In this document: one piece after another, positions 15,870 through 21,687 of the stretch | Position numbering within the stretch: the stretch's first letter is position 1 | Layout of the letters: every line of letters starts with the position of its first letter | IMG/VR virus record: IMGVR_UViG_3300046727_000437 | Span: 1 to 28,876 of that record | From: a virus | Direction: 5' to 3' (one strand) | Length of the DNA: 28,876 bases | Program-made: the position numbers and the translations under genes | The notes under the pieces: model-generated | The model's database searches: none | Told to the model about the DNA's origin: nothing | What the model saw: only the letters and a program-made list of their open reading frames with translations

Positions 15870-16061
15870 CTAGTCCTTCGATTTGTTAGTGACAAATTTG
15901 ATGCTCGAAAGTGTGCCGCCGATAACCTCTAATTGAACGCCGGTCCCGTGCCATACCCACGGCATTGGAATGCAAAGCGTCTGCGAAACGATGTCGAACT
16001 CTCCACCGCACATCTTGAGCACTTCCAAAACGCCGCCAGAAACCGCTGTGATCCGCTCCAT
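15870..16061 (-). CDS. Small beta-rich hypothetical protein
   Basis: A 63-residue protein (MERITAVSGGVLEVLKMCGG, then PWVWHGTGVQLEVIGGTLSS) dominated by beta strands. It is joined to both neighbours by nearly the same junction (AAGGACTAGGGAA), in which the stop TAG and the Shine-Dalgarno lie together. Base use is slightly more A/T-rich than the virion genes. No family recognised. Confidence 0.45.
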   Translation of the reverse strand: MERITAVSGGVLEVLKMCGGEFDIVSQTLCIPMPWVWHGTGVQLEVIGGTLSSIKFVTNKSKD

Positions 16062-16067
16062 CGTTCC

Positions 16068-16205
16068 CTAGTCCTTCCCCTGGTAGTGAGCGTAATAGGC
16101 GTCGATCTGCTCGAGCAGCGTCAACTCGCCGTCAGGGTCGTGCTCCGCAATCCAGGCGGCGAGAGCCGCTTCGGCGCGGTCATAGAGTAGTTCGAGCGCG
16201 TCCAT
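16068..16205 (-). CDS. Very small acidic hypothetical protein
   Basis: A 45-residue ORF (MDALELLYDRAEAALAAWIA, ending YYAHYQGKD). It is helical and acidic, and its stop sits in an AAGGACTAGGGAA junction shared with the next gene pair. The start has no strong Shine-Dalgarno. It is supported by exact fit between its neighbours (gaps of 6 and 3 bases) and by helical amphipathic sequence. Function unknown. Confidence 0.4.
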   Translation of the reverse strand: MDALELLYDRAEAALAAWIAEHDPDGELTLLEQIDAYYAHYQGKD

Positions 16206-16208
16206 GTT

Positions 16209-16382
16209 TCAGTTAATCGCGCGAAGTGCTGCGCGGATTTTATAGCGCTCGTAATCAGCGACGGCCGCATGAAGTTCGCAGATGCCGCGAAAAACCGGCT
16301 TGGCGGTCATGGGCGCTTCGTCAATCATTCGGTTGAGCCGGCGCAACTCGCGCCTTGCGTCTCGGTATTCCTGCTCGGTCAT
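16209..16382 (-). CDS. Small basic helical hypothetical protein
   Basis: A 57-residue ORF (MTEQEYRDARRELRRLNRMI, ending YERYKIRAALRAIN), basic and almost all helical, which could bind nucleic acid or a partner protein. It starts four bases after the glycosyltransferase stop and ends three bases before the next start, which supports it as a real operon member. No family recognised. Confidence 0.45.
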   Translation of the reverse strand: MTEQEYRDARRELRRLNRMIDEAPMTAKPVFRGICELHAAVADYERYKIRAALRAIN

Positions 16383-16386
16383 CGCT

Positions 16387-17322
16387 TCACGTGTCCTTCA
16401 GAAACTCGCCCTCGAACAGGTAGCTGCCGAAATGGCCGAGAGCGACCCACGGCGCGACATGGATCTTGCCGCCGAGGGAGCGCCAGACGTGGCAGAAATG
16501 GTAGTCCTCGGAGAGGAGATGCCGGGTCTCCGGGTCGATGCTGGTTTTGAAAAATTCCAAGATGACCTCGCCGTTCTGGATCGTGCCGCCCCCGATCGGC
16601 ATCGTATCGGTCACATAGGTGTCGACATGGGGAGCCATGGCCGCGAGGACGTGGCGCGCGATCAGCATGCAGCCGGTGCCGGCATTGAGGACCTCGGCGG
16701 GGCGGTCGCCCGGAACCGCCACGGCCCCCTGGTAGCCGATCAGGTTGACCACCATGGTGGCGGTGTGGTGCTTCAATTGGTCGGCCGGGACGCCCCGCAT
16801 AACCGCCGCGTGCACCGCCGCCCAGTTAATCTCCTTTTTAGGGTAGACGCCGCAGAGCACAGGGGCCTCCTCGACGAAGGCCAGCATCCGGAGGATCTCG
16901 GGGGTTTTCCAGCGAATGTCGCTATCGAGGAACAAAAGATGGGTGCAGTCGGTCTTCAAAAACTGGTGCGCCAAAGTGTTCCGGCCGCGCGTGATCAGCG
17001 ATTCGTTGAACAAAAACGACCAGTGGATCTTCAGATTGATCGACGCGCACGCGCTGTAGAGCTCGAGCGCGCTCTGCACATAGTAGCCCGAGGCTTGCGC
17101 GGCGAACATCGGCGAGGCGACGAAGAGCCTGATCTTCGAGACGTCTATCGTGAGCGCTGGAGTTGCCGTTTCCGGGCCTGCCGCAGGGACTTCTTCAATT
17201 TCTCGTAGCGGGTCGTCCCCAGCGGCGGATGGCGCTTGCGCCACCAGCGACTGTAGGCGGCGCTGCAGTTGAGGCAGTAGCTCGGGTGGCGGCCATCCTT
17301 CTTCTTTCCGCACGCTGGGCAT
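16387..17322 (-). CDS. Phage glycosyltransferase (GT-A fold, family 2-like)
   Basis: A 311-residue protein. Residues about 63-85 (IRLFVASPMFAAQASGYYVQ) form the first nucleotide-binding strand and helix; THLLFLDSDIRW (about 127-138) carries the DxD-type metal motif DSD; LCGVYPKK and GTGCMLIARHVL are typical later strands; and SEDYHFCHVWRSLGGKIHVA is the acceptor-side D-F-C motif. It should transfer a sugar from a nucleotide-sugar, possibly onto virion proteins, host surface or modified DNA. The first about 55 residues are disordered and overlap the zinc-ribbon gene in another frame; ATG 17322 abuts AAGAGGAG, and a GTG near 17251 is an alternative start. Confidence 0.75.
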   Translation of the reverse strand: MPSVRKEEGWPPPELLPQLQRRLQSLVAQAPSAAGDDPLREIEEVPAAGPETATPALTIDVSKIRLFVASPMFAAQASGYYVQSALELYSACASINLKIHWSFLFNESLITRGRNTLAHQFLKTDCTHLLFLDSDIRWKTPEILRMLAFVEEAPVLCGVYPKKEINWAAVHAAVMRGVPADQLKHHTATMVVNLIGYQGAVAVPGDRPAEVLNAGTGCMLIARHVLAAMAPHVDTYVTDTMPIGGGTIQNGEVILEFFKTSIDPETRHLLSEDYHFCHVWRSLGGKIHVAPWVALGHFGSYLFEGEFLKDT

Positions 17323-17345
17323 CTCCTCTTATGGCGCACCTTCAT
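17145..17345 (-). CDS. Small zinc-ribbon, highly basic protein overlapping the glycosyltransferase
   Basis: A 66-residue protein with CPACG (Cys9, Cys12) and YCLNC (Cys24, Cys27) forming a four-cysteine zinc ribbon, followed by WWRKRHPP and a Lys/Arg-rich helix (YEKLKKSLRQARKRQLQRSR). It is likely a nucleic-acid-binding protein. It overlaps the first 178 bases of the glycosyltransferase frame. The intact metal site, which chance frames rarely produce, supports coding. It is the first gene of the leftward block, preceded by a 309-base non-coding gap. Confidence 0.6.
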   Translation of the reverse strand: MKVRHKRRCPACGKKKDGRHPSYCLNCSAAYSRWWRKRHPPLGTTRYEKLKKSLRQARKRQLQRSR

Positions 17346-17654
17346 GCCGCCACCATACAGGAAGACGAATTATTGACGCCAATAAAAGTGATGCGGCGGA
17401 AATCCGCGACCGGCGCTTCGGGCCGGAATCGCAGACCTAGACATGATGGCTGAATTGTGGTGCCGTAAAGCACAACGGCCCTCTGATAAAGGGCCGTTGC
17501 GTAGAAGAGCCAAGGACGTTTTCGGAGCGTTTTGGCTGTCAGGGTAGTGTTTTGGTCCCCAGTATGGTTCCGGACGAAACGCTACCGGACGCCCGCTCCA
17601 AAAGTCAATGGCTTTTCTACTGGGATTTCCCCGCAGGAACTCAGGAGAAAACGC
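17346..17654. other. Non-coding divergent control region
   Basis: The 309 bases between the leftward zinc-ribbon gene and the rightward replication gene hold no convincing gene. They contain a palindromic box TATTGACGCCAATA (17371-17384) also found inside a virion gene, a perfect 10-bp hairpin (17473-17499), and an AAAAG/CTTTT dyad near 17600. Promoters for both directions probably lie here, but no textbook -35/-10 pair was seen. Confidence 0.5.
17473..17499. terminator. Perfect 10-bp hairpin (intergenic terminator-like)
   Basis: CAACGGCCCT (17473-17482) and AGGGCCGTTG (17490-17499) pair perfectly around a 7-base loop (CTGATAA). The stem-loop looks like an intrinsic terminator, but no U-tract follows on either strand. 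It could instead be an RNA processing site or a protein target in the divergent region. Confidence 0.5.
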
Positions 17655-18584
17655 ATGCGCTGCTCAAAGCCCGACCTCTGGATGCCGCTGTACTGGGGCG
17701 ACTATCTCCGCGACACGGGGCATCTCAACGCGACCGAACACGGGGCCTACCTGCTCCTGATCGGACACTACTGGGCTACTGGCACGCCACTTCCCAGCGA
17801 GGACACGCTGCTGATGCGGATCACCCGCACGACGGCGCGCCAATGGCACGGCATCCGCAGCATCGTCATGGGCTTCTTTCAACGCGACGGCGACCAGTGG
17901 CGACACAAGCGGATCGACAAAGAACTTGCCCAGTGGAAACAGTTTCAGAAGCAGCGGAGGGCCGCCGGCCAGGCCAGCGCCGACGCTCGGCAGCAGGCGG
18001 CGACCATCAATGGTCTCCAAATGGAGACATCAGGAGGTCTCCAAACGGAGACATCACTTGCCCAAAAAAGTGAACAAAATCAACAAAAGTCGTCAACGAG
18101 CGTTGACAACAGCACAGCACAACACCTTCACAGTACTACTACTGTTGATGAGCGCACACCGCTTCATTGTGCTCAAGATGCTGTCATCGACGCCCTCGGC
18201 GTTCGCAACGATCCGAACTGGCTGGGCGACGCTGGCTTCGTTGAATGCTGGCTGAACTCAGGAGCGGATCTCAAGCGCGACATCCTGCCGACGATTCACC
18301 GGCTGATGGCCCGGCGCGGTGGCCGCCCCCGGCCGCGCAGCCTCCGGTACTTCAACGAGGCCATTGCCGACGCGATAGCCACCCGCACCCAGAAATTATC
18401 CCCCGGAACGCCACAACCACAGGAGCACCGCTATGGCCGCATGGGACCTGCCACCGGAATTGCCGCCGGATTCGCCGCCGCCCTCGCCGAACGCGAAGCT
18501 CGTCGCCGAGCAAATCATGCGGCTTCTGAGCCACTACTGGACGACGGGCGAGGACGAGGCTTTGCGCCGCCTGCAGGCCGATGA
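17655..18584 (+). CDS. DUF1376 replication protein (lambda O-like role)
   Basis: A 309-residue protein. ATG 17655 is chosen because AGGAG (17643-17647) precedes it by seven bases; the frame opens earlier without support. Residues about 6-95 match the DUF1376 winged-helix domain: WMPLYWGDYLRDTGHLNATE, HGAYLLLIGHYW, LPSEDTLLMRI. Phage DUF1376 proteins occupy the place of replication initiators. A linker (GLQMETSGGLQTETS) is encoded by iteron-like DNA repeats, followed by a low-complexity Ser/Thr/Gln tract and a C-terminal helical domain (LGVRNDPNWLGDAGFVECWL). The last 152 bases overlap the next gene. Predicted role is origin binding and helicase recruitment. Confidence 0.7.
   Translation: MRCSKPDLWMPLYWGDYLRDTGHLNATEHGAYLLLIGHYWATGTPLPSEDTLLMRITRTTARQWHGIRSIVMGFFQRDGDQWRHKRIDKELAQWKQFQKQRRAAGQASADARQQAATINGLQMETSGGLQTETSLAQKSEQNQQKSSTSVDNSTAQHLHSTTTVDERTPLHCAQDAVIDALGVRNDPNWLGDAGFVECWLNSGADLKRDILPTIHRLMARRGGRPRPRSLRYFNEAIADAIATRTQKLSPGTPQPQEHRYGRMGPATGIAAGFAAALAEREARRRANHAASEPLLDDGRGRGFAPPAGR
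18012..18180 (+). promoter_or_regulatory. Putative phage replication origin inside the DUF1376 gene
   Basis: Two 24-bp direct repeats (18012-18035, 18036-18059) each contain the dyad GTCTCC-AAAY-GGAGAC. Downstream, an A-rich top-strand stretch (18064-18090) is followed by a third dyad GTCAACG-AG-CGTTGAC (18092-18107). Iterons with internal symmetry next to an A/T-rich tract inside the initiator gene is the layout of the lambda origin in gene O. Function inferred from architecture. Confidence 0.5.
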
Positions 18585-18996
18585 CTGGCTTGAGGATCTC
18601 GAAGAGTTCGATGCGTCGATCGTGACCGATGCCTGCAAGTTCTGGCGGCGCTCCGAGAAGCGCAGGCCGACCCCGGCTGACATCCGCAAGCTGTGCATCG
18701 AGATGAGCCCACGACGCCGGCCGACCTCGCCCCCGCCACGGATCAGCGCGGAGGTGTGGACCACGCCGAAAGACCCTGAAACCTCGCCCGAGGTGCGCGC
18801 GGCGCAGGCCGCAGAGACGCTTGCCAAGTACGGCTTTCGTCGCATGCCCAGCGGCAACCTAGTGATGGGCGGCACGCCTGCGGAAGAGGAGGCCGAGAAC
18901 CCGGCCAAGGTCTGGGAGAAGCGAGCAGAGGCCTACGACCCGCCGCCCGACGATCCGGCGCTGATCGCGGCGGCCCTGAAGGCGCTCGAGCGGTAG
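18433..18996 (+). CDS. Replication-module protein, possible helicase-loader partner
   Basis: A 187-residue protein starting at ATG 18433 with AGGAG upstream, inside the last 152 bases of the DUF1376 gene in another frame. It begins with a Pro-rich segment (PPELPPDSPPPSP), followed by a helical domain with IVTDACKFWRRSEKRRPTPA and DIRKLCIEM, a pattern seen in proteins encoded next to phage initiators, then a Pro-rich C-terminal part. No Walker motif is visible, so it is not a DnaC-type loader; a lambda P-like or other accessory role is inferred from gene order. Confidence 0.5.
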   Translation: MAAWDLPPELPPDSPPPSPNAKLVAEQIMRLLSHYWTTGEDEALRRLQADDWLEDLEEFDASIVTDACKFWRRSEKRRPTPADIRKLCIEMSPRRRPTSPPPRISAEVWTTPKDPETSPEVRAAQAAETLAKYGFRRMPSGNLVMGGTPAEEEAENPAKVWEKRAEAYDPPPDDPALIAAALKALER

Positions 18997-19158
18997 TCAG
19001 CGGCGGGCGATCACGACGAGGGCGGCGTTGGCGGCGGCGCAGGCGAAGTTGACCGCGGCGAGGAGGGGGCGGTCCTGGGTGGCCGCGAGGACGGCCAGCG
19101 CGAGGCAGGCGGCGGCGGCGAGGCCGGCGACGAGCGGGATGAGCCGCAGCGGGATCAT
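18997..19158 (-). CDS. Small two-helix membrane protein
   Basis: A 53-residue protein: LIPLVAGLAAAACLALAVLA (about 6-25) and LLAAVNFACAAANAALVVIA (about 32-51) form two hydrophobic helices joined by TQDRP, ending in RR. Its ATG overlaps the upstream stop as ATGA. Together with the neighbouring lipoprotein it makes a small envelope cluster; a holin-like role is possible, but nothing in the sequence proves it. Its stop abuts the stop of the convergent replication gene. Confidence 0.5.
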   Translation of the reverse strand: MIPLRLIPLVAGLAAAACLALAVLAATQDRPLLAAVNFACAAANAALVVIARR

Positions 19159-19385
19159 TCCGGGGGGACGACCCACAAATGCCGGGTTCCGAAAGCCTCG
19201 ATAACCTCGCGGCGGACGCGGGCCGTGGCGGCGTCGGCCTCGACCAGGGCGGCGCGGGCCGCGCGGGCGTAGGCGAGCACGGTCTCGACCGCCGCGATGG
19301 TGGGGATGCTGGCGGTGTCGGCGGCGCGGATGCGCTCGCACTCCGCGATGATCTCGTCGATCGGGGCGATCAGCGGGTCGGGCAT
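19155..19385 (-). CDS. Small helical hypothetical protein
   Basis: A 76-residue protein starting MPDPLIAPIDEIIAECERIR with a textbook ribosome site (AAGGAGG, five-base spacer). The rest is Ala/Arg/Glu-rich helix (ETVLAYARAARAALVEADAA) ending FGTRHLWVVPPE. The frame extends upstream, but that part overlaps the lipoprotein gene, so the internal ATG is chosen. It lies between a lipoprotein and a membrane protein; function unknown. Confidence 0.55.
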   Translation of the reverse strand: MPDPLIAPIDEIIAECERIRAADTASIPTIAAVETVLAYARAARAALVEADAATARVRREVIEAFGTRHLWVVPPE

Positions 19386-19386
19386 G

Positions 19387-19512
19387 TCAGCCTCCTTGGT
19401 TGGCCCAGATGGTCCCTCGAGGGGAGGCGGCGATGAAACGGTGGTCCGGGTCGGCCGGGCGCGCGGCGCAGGCGGACAGCCACAGGAGCAAGGCCAGGGC
19501 GAGGCAACGCAT
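19387..19512 (-). CDS. Small lipoprotein with lipobox (41 aa)
   Basis: A short gene coding for MRCLALALLLWLSACAARPA and 21 more residues. LSAC at 12-15 is a standard lipobox, so a lipidated mature peptide of 27 residues (starting Cys15) is predicted. AAAGGA lies six bases before ATG. Its stop is one base before the next start. Such tiny lipoproteins occur as outer spanin (Rz1-like) or superinfection-exclusion proteins; the spanin idea is weakened because no inner-spanin partner with typical features is clear. A 23-bp repeat lies inside its coding sequence. Confidence 0.55.
   Translation of the reverse strand: MRCLALALLLWLSACAARPADPDHRFIAASPRGTIWANQGG
19403..19425. repeat. 23-bp dispersed repeat with CCCTCGAGGG palindrome, copy 1
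   Basis: GCCCAGATGGTCCCTCGAGG plus GGA is identical to 20518-20540. The core CCCTCGAGGG is a perfect 10-bp palindrome. This copy lies inside the lipoprotein gene, about 20 bases upstream of the following gene's start. It may be an operator or other protein target. Confidence 0.7.
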
Positions 19513-19539
19513 ATGTATTCCTTTCGTGCCAACGAAGGC

Positions 19540-19554
19540 CATGATATATCATGC
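19540..19554. promoter_or_regulatory. Operator-like palindrome O1 in divergent region
   Basis: CATGATATATCATG is a perfect 14-bp palindrome between the leftward lipoprotein and the rightward ERF gene. With the next base it matches 12 of 15 positions of CACGATTAATCATGC at 21410-21424. The region is A/T-rich in a GC-rich genome and probably overlaps promoters for both directions. Confidence 0.5.
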
Positions 19555-19579
19555 TCCATGGATAGAGGAGCATAGAACG

Positions 19580-20323
19580 ATGAGCTTTCCCGAGATCGAG
19601 CTCTATGGCGACATGGGCCCGCTGTTCGCGGCGCTGGCCAAGGCGCAGGCGGAAATCAAGGGCGCGCTGAAGGACGCGGTCAACCCGCATTTCAAGTCCA
19701 AGTATGCCGATCTCGAGAGCACCTGGCAGGCGTGCCGCGGGCCGCTCTCGGCGAACGGCCTGGCCGTGATCCAGTCGCCGTTCTCGGAGGGCGGCAACAT
19801 CGGCGTGGTCACCATCCTGGGGCATGCATCGGGCGCGATGATCTCGGGGCGGCTGGTGGTCGCGCCGATGAAGTTCGACGCGCAGGGAGCGGGCAGCACG
19901 CTGACCTATCTGCGGCGCTACGCGCTGGCGGCGATGGTCGGGGTCGCGCCCACCGACGACGACGGCGAGGCCTCGGTCGGGCGGCCGGTCAATGGGAAGG
20001 GCCGCGAGGCCGCGCCGCCGCCCCCGCCGGCCCCGCCCGAGTTGCAGTATGACCCGGTGACGGGCGAACTGATGCCGCAGGCGCTGCCCTACGCGGGCGA
20101 CTACGTGAAGTTCGGCCGCGTCTTCGTCGACGCCATCAAGACCGCCGAGAGTCTTGCCGAGCTCAACCGGTGGGAGAGTCACAACCGGGAGACGATCGAC
20201 GGCGGCAAGGAGCGCCTGCCCAAGGCCTACAACTCGCTCCAAGAGGCGATCGACAAGCGCCGCCTGCAACTGTGGGAAGAAAGCCGGGACGAGAAACCGT
20301 CCAACCCGCTGCTGGGAGGCTGA
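19580..20323 (+). CDS. erf: ERF-family single-strand annealing protein
   Basis: A 247-residue recombinase. ATG 19580 follows GAGGAG. The ERF core spans about residues 15-135: AVNPHFKSKYADLESTWQAC, GLAVIQSP, SGAMISGRLVVAP, and the hallmark GSTLTYLRRYALAAMVGVAP followed by TDDDGEA. ERF proteins anneal complementary single strands for phage homologous recombination and genome circularisation. After a Pro hinge (APPPPPAPPE), the C-terminal part (FVDAIKTAESLAELNRWESH) is a helical domain probably for partner contact. It forms an operon with a small protein and the YqaJ exonuclease. Probably controlled by palindrome O1 just upstream. Confidence 0.85.
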   Translation: MSFPEIELYGDMGPLFAALAKAQAEIKGALKDAVNPHFKSKYADLESTWQACRGPLSANGLAVIQSPFSEGGNIGVVTILGHASGAMISGRLVVAPMKFDAQGAGSTLTYLRRYALAAMVGVAPTDDDGEASVGRPVNGKGREAAPPPPPAPPELQYDPVTGELMPQALPYAGDYVKFGRVFVDAIKTAESLAELNRWESHNRETIDGGKERLPKAYNSLQEAIDKRRLQLWEESRDEKPSNPLLGG

Positions 20324-20324
20324 C

Positions 20325-20555
20325 ATGGCCGTCATCAGGAAGAAGGCGCGCACGCCGCCCGAACTCTTGTCTCTCGAAGAGCTCGGACTCTTGTGCGGGA
20401 TGCTGGCCTCTCTGGTGGAGGAGGCGCTCGCCGATGCCACGGACGGCATCGTTCCCGGCAAGAGGTGGCAGCGCGCGGCGCTCGCGGTGCTGCGGCGGCA
20501 GGAAAGGTGGCGACGCCGCCCAGATGGTCCCTCGAGGGGAAAGGTGCGCGCATGA
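20325..20555 (+). CDS. Small protein between ERF and exonuclease
   Basis: A 76-residue protein with good ribosome site (GGGAGG) overlapping the ERF end. It has a helical acidic middle (LSLEELGLLCGMLASLVEEA) and a basic tail (AVLRRQERWRRRPDG). It ends in ATGA overlap with the exonuclease gene, so translation of all three is coupled. It might be a helper of the recombination pair. The second copy of the 23-bp repeat lies in its last codons. Confidence 0.5.
   Translation: MAVIRKKARTPPELLSLEELGLLCGMLASLVEEALADATDGIVPGKRWQRAALAVLRRQERWRRRPDGPSRGKVRA
20518..20540. repeat. 23-bp dispersed repeat with CCCTCGAGGG palindrome, copy 2
   Basis: Identical to 19403-19425. It lies at the end of the gene between ERF and exonuclease, 12-34 bases upstream of the exonuclease start, so a bound protein or RNA fold here could affect exonuclease expression. 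Confidence 0.7.
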
Positions 20556-21208
20556 ACGGCGATCCCAGATCCGGCCCGGCGCACGACGCCTGGGTCCAGG
20601 CAAGGCTGGGCAAGGTCACCGCCTCGCGGGTGGCCGACGTCATGGCCCAGACCAAGAAAGGCCCCTCGGAGCGCCGGAGCCACTATCTGGCCGAGTTGAT
20701 CGCCGAAAGGCTGACCGGACTGCCCAAGGACCAGCCGCTCACCGGGGCGATGCTCTGGGGCCTGGAGACCGAGCCGCTGGCGCGCAACGCCTATGAGGCC
20801 GCGACCGAAACCCGGGTCTGGGAAACCGGCTTCGTGCGCCACCCGGAGATCCTCATGGCCGGCTGTTCCCCGGACGGTCTCGTCGGGCTTGATGGTTTGA
20901 TCGAGATCAAATGTCCGCAGTCGCTGACCCATGTCGAGACGCTGATCGCCGGGGCCGTGCCCGAGCGCCACCGCGCCCAGATCCAGTGGCAGTTGGCCTG
21001 CACCGGGCGGCAATGGTGCGACTTTGTCTCGTTCGATCCGCGCATGAGCGGGAAGCCGCGGCTCTTCATCGACCGCGTGGCGCGCGACGACGCCCAGATC
21101 ACCCTCATGGAGGAGCAGGTGTCGCTGTTCCTGGCCGAGCTCGAGGGGCTGATGACCTTCCTGACCGGGGCGCGGCAGGATTATCTGGACACCGCGATCC
21201 CCTTTTGA
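20552..21208 (+). CDS. YqaJ-like phage exonuclease (lambda Exo type)
   Basis: A 218-residue nuclease. Motifs in order: GKVTASRVADVMA (about 17-29), MLWGLETEPLARNAYEAA (about 67-84; catalytic Glu), AGCSPDGLVG (about 107-116; metal-binding Asp), LIEIKCPQS (about 120-128; the E-x-K pair), and QIQWQLACTGRQWCDFVSFD (about 145-164). This is the PD-(D/E)xK arrangement of YqaJ/lambda exonucleases, which degrade one strand from double-strand ends so that an annealing protein can pair them; ERF two genes upstream is the partner. ATG overlaps the previous stop (ATGA). Stop lies four bases before a convergent gene's stop. Confidence 0.88.
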   Translation: MNGDPRSGPAHDAWVQARLGKVTASRVADVMAQTKKGPSERRSHYLAELIAERLTGLPKDQPLTGAMLWGLETEPLARNAYEAATETRVWETGFVRHPEILMAGCSPDGLVGLDGLIEIKCPQSLTHVETLIAGAVPERHRAQIQWQLACTGRQWCDFVSFDPRMSGKPRLFIDRVARDDAQITLMEEQVSLFLAELEGLMTFLTGARQDYLDTAIPF

Positions 21209-21212
21209 CCTC

Positions 21213-21371
21213 TCAGGCCATCAAGGCGATGACCGCGACGGCCAAAGCGAGCGCGCCGGCCGCGGCCTCGACCACCAGCCAGAAGCGGTAGGCGCGCGGC
21301 AGCTTCCGCCGGCTGCGGCCCTTGGCCGTGGCGTTGGCGATGTGCAGCGCCAGCGGCGTGAGATCGGTCAT
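21213..21371 (-). CDS. Small single-pass membrane protein
   Basis: A 52-residue protein starting MTDLTPLALHIANATAKGRS behind an AGGGGGA site. A basic stretch (RSRRKLPRAYR) precedes one hydrophobic helix (LVVEAAAGALALAVAVIALM), giving an inside-basic orientation. It faces the exonuclease gene tail-to-tail and the RHH regulator head-to-head across an operator-like palindrome. Function unknown. Confidence 0.5.
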   Translation of the reverse strand: MTDLTPLALHIANATAKGRSRRKLPRAYRFWLVVEAAAGALALAVAVIALMA

Positions 21372-21386
21372 CGTGGTCCCCCTTGG

Positions 21387-21424
21387 TTGACAAGCGTGGC
21401 TTATCATGGCACGATTAATCATGC
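21387..21424. promoter_or_regulatory. Divergent promoter with operator-like palindrome O2
   Basis: A consensus -35 TTGACA (21387-21392) is followed by GCACGATTAATCATGC (21409-21424), built on the perfect palindrome GATTAATC. On the other strand TTGCAT and TAAGCC, 17 bases apart, could serve the leftward gene. The palindrome matches O1 at 12 of 15 positions and O3 at 13 of 15, suggesting a shared regulator, perhaps the RHH protein encoded just downstream. Confidence 0.5.
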
Positions 21425-21448
21425 AATGTCATTATGAAGGAGATCGTC

Positions 21449-21664
21449 TTGGCCAAGAAGCCTGAGCGGAAGAAGCCCGGCCGCGCCACCGACACGACGC
21501 GGGCGAGGCGTCATATCTTCATCAAGCGCGAGCTCCTCGCCGCGGTCGACGCCCTCGCCGCGGATGGAAGGCGGAACTTCTGCGCCGAGCTCGAGCTCAT
21601 CATCGAGGCCGGATTGGGCAGGATACATTTGCCGGGTTCGGGTACTGTGGCGCTGACCCGATAA
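21449..21664 (+). CDS. Ribbon-helix-helix (Arc/MetJ-like) regulator, putative
   Basis: A 71-residue basic protein. The TTG at 21449 is preferred because AAGGAG (21437-21442) lies six bases upstream; an in-frame ATG at 21434 precedes that site. The basic head (KKPERKKPGRATDTTRARR) is followed by a short strand (HIFIK), helix (RELLAAVDALAADG) and helix (NFCAELELIIEAGL), the RHH order. RHH proteins bind operator palindromes as dimers of dimers. It starts next to palindrome O2, so autoregulation is plausible. An antitoxin is unlikely because the following gene is not toxin-like. Confidence 0.55.
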   Translation: MAKKPERKKPGRATDTTRARRHIFIKRELLAAVDALAADGRRNFCAELELIIEAGLGRIHLPGSGTVALTR

Positions 21665-21687
21665 ACCACAATCTGGAGACGCCCATC

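Noticed and set aside
19370-21013. Leftward open frame (547 codons) opposite ERF and exonuclease
   Set aside because: ERF and YqaJ motifs are clear on the + strand; this frame is a compositional shadow.
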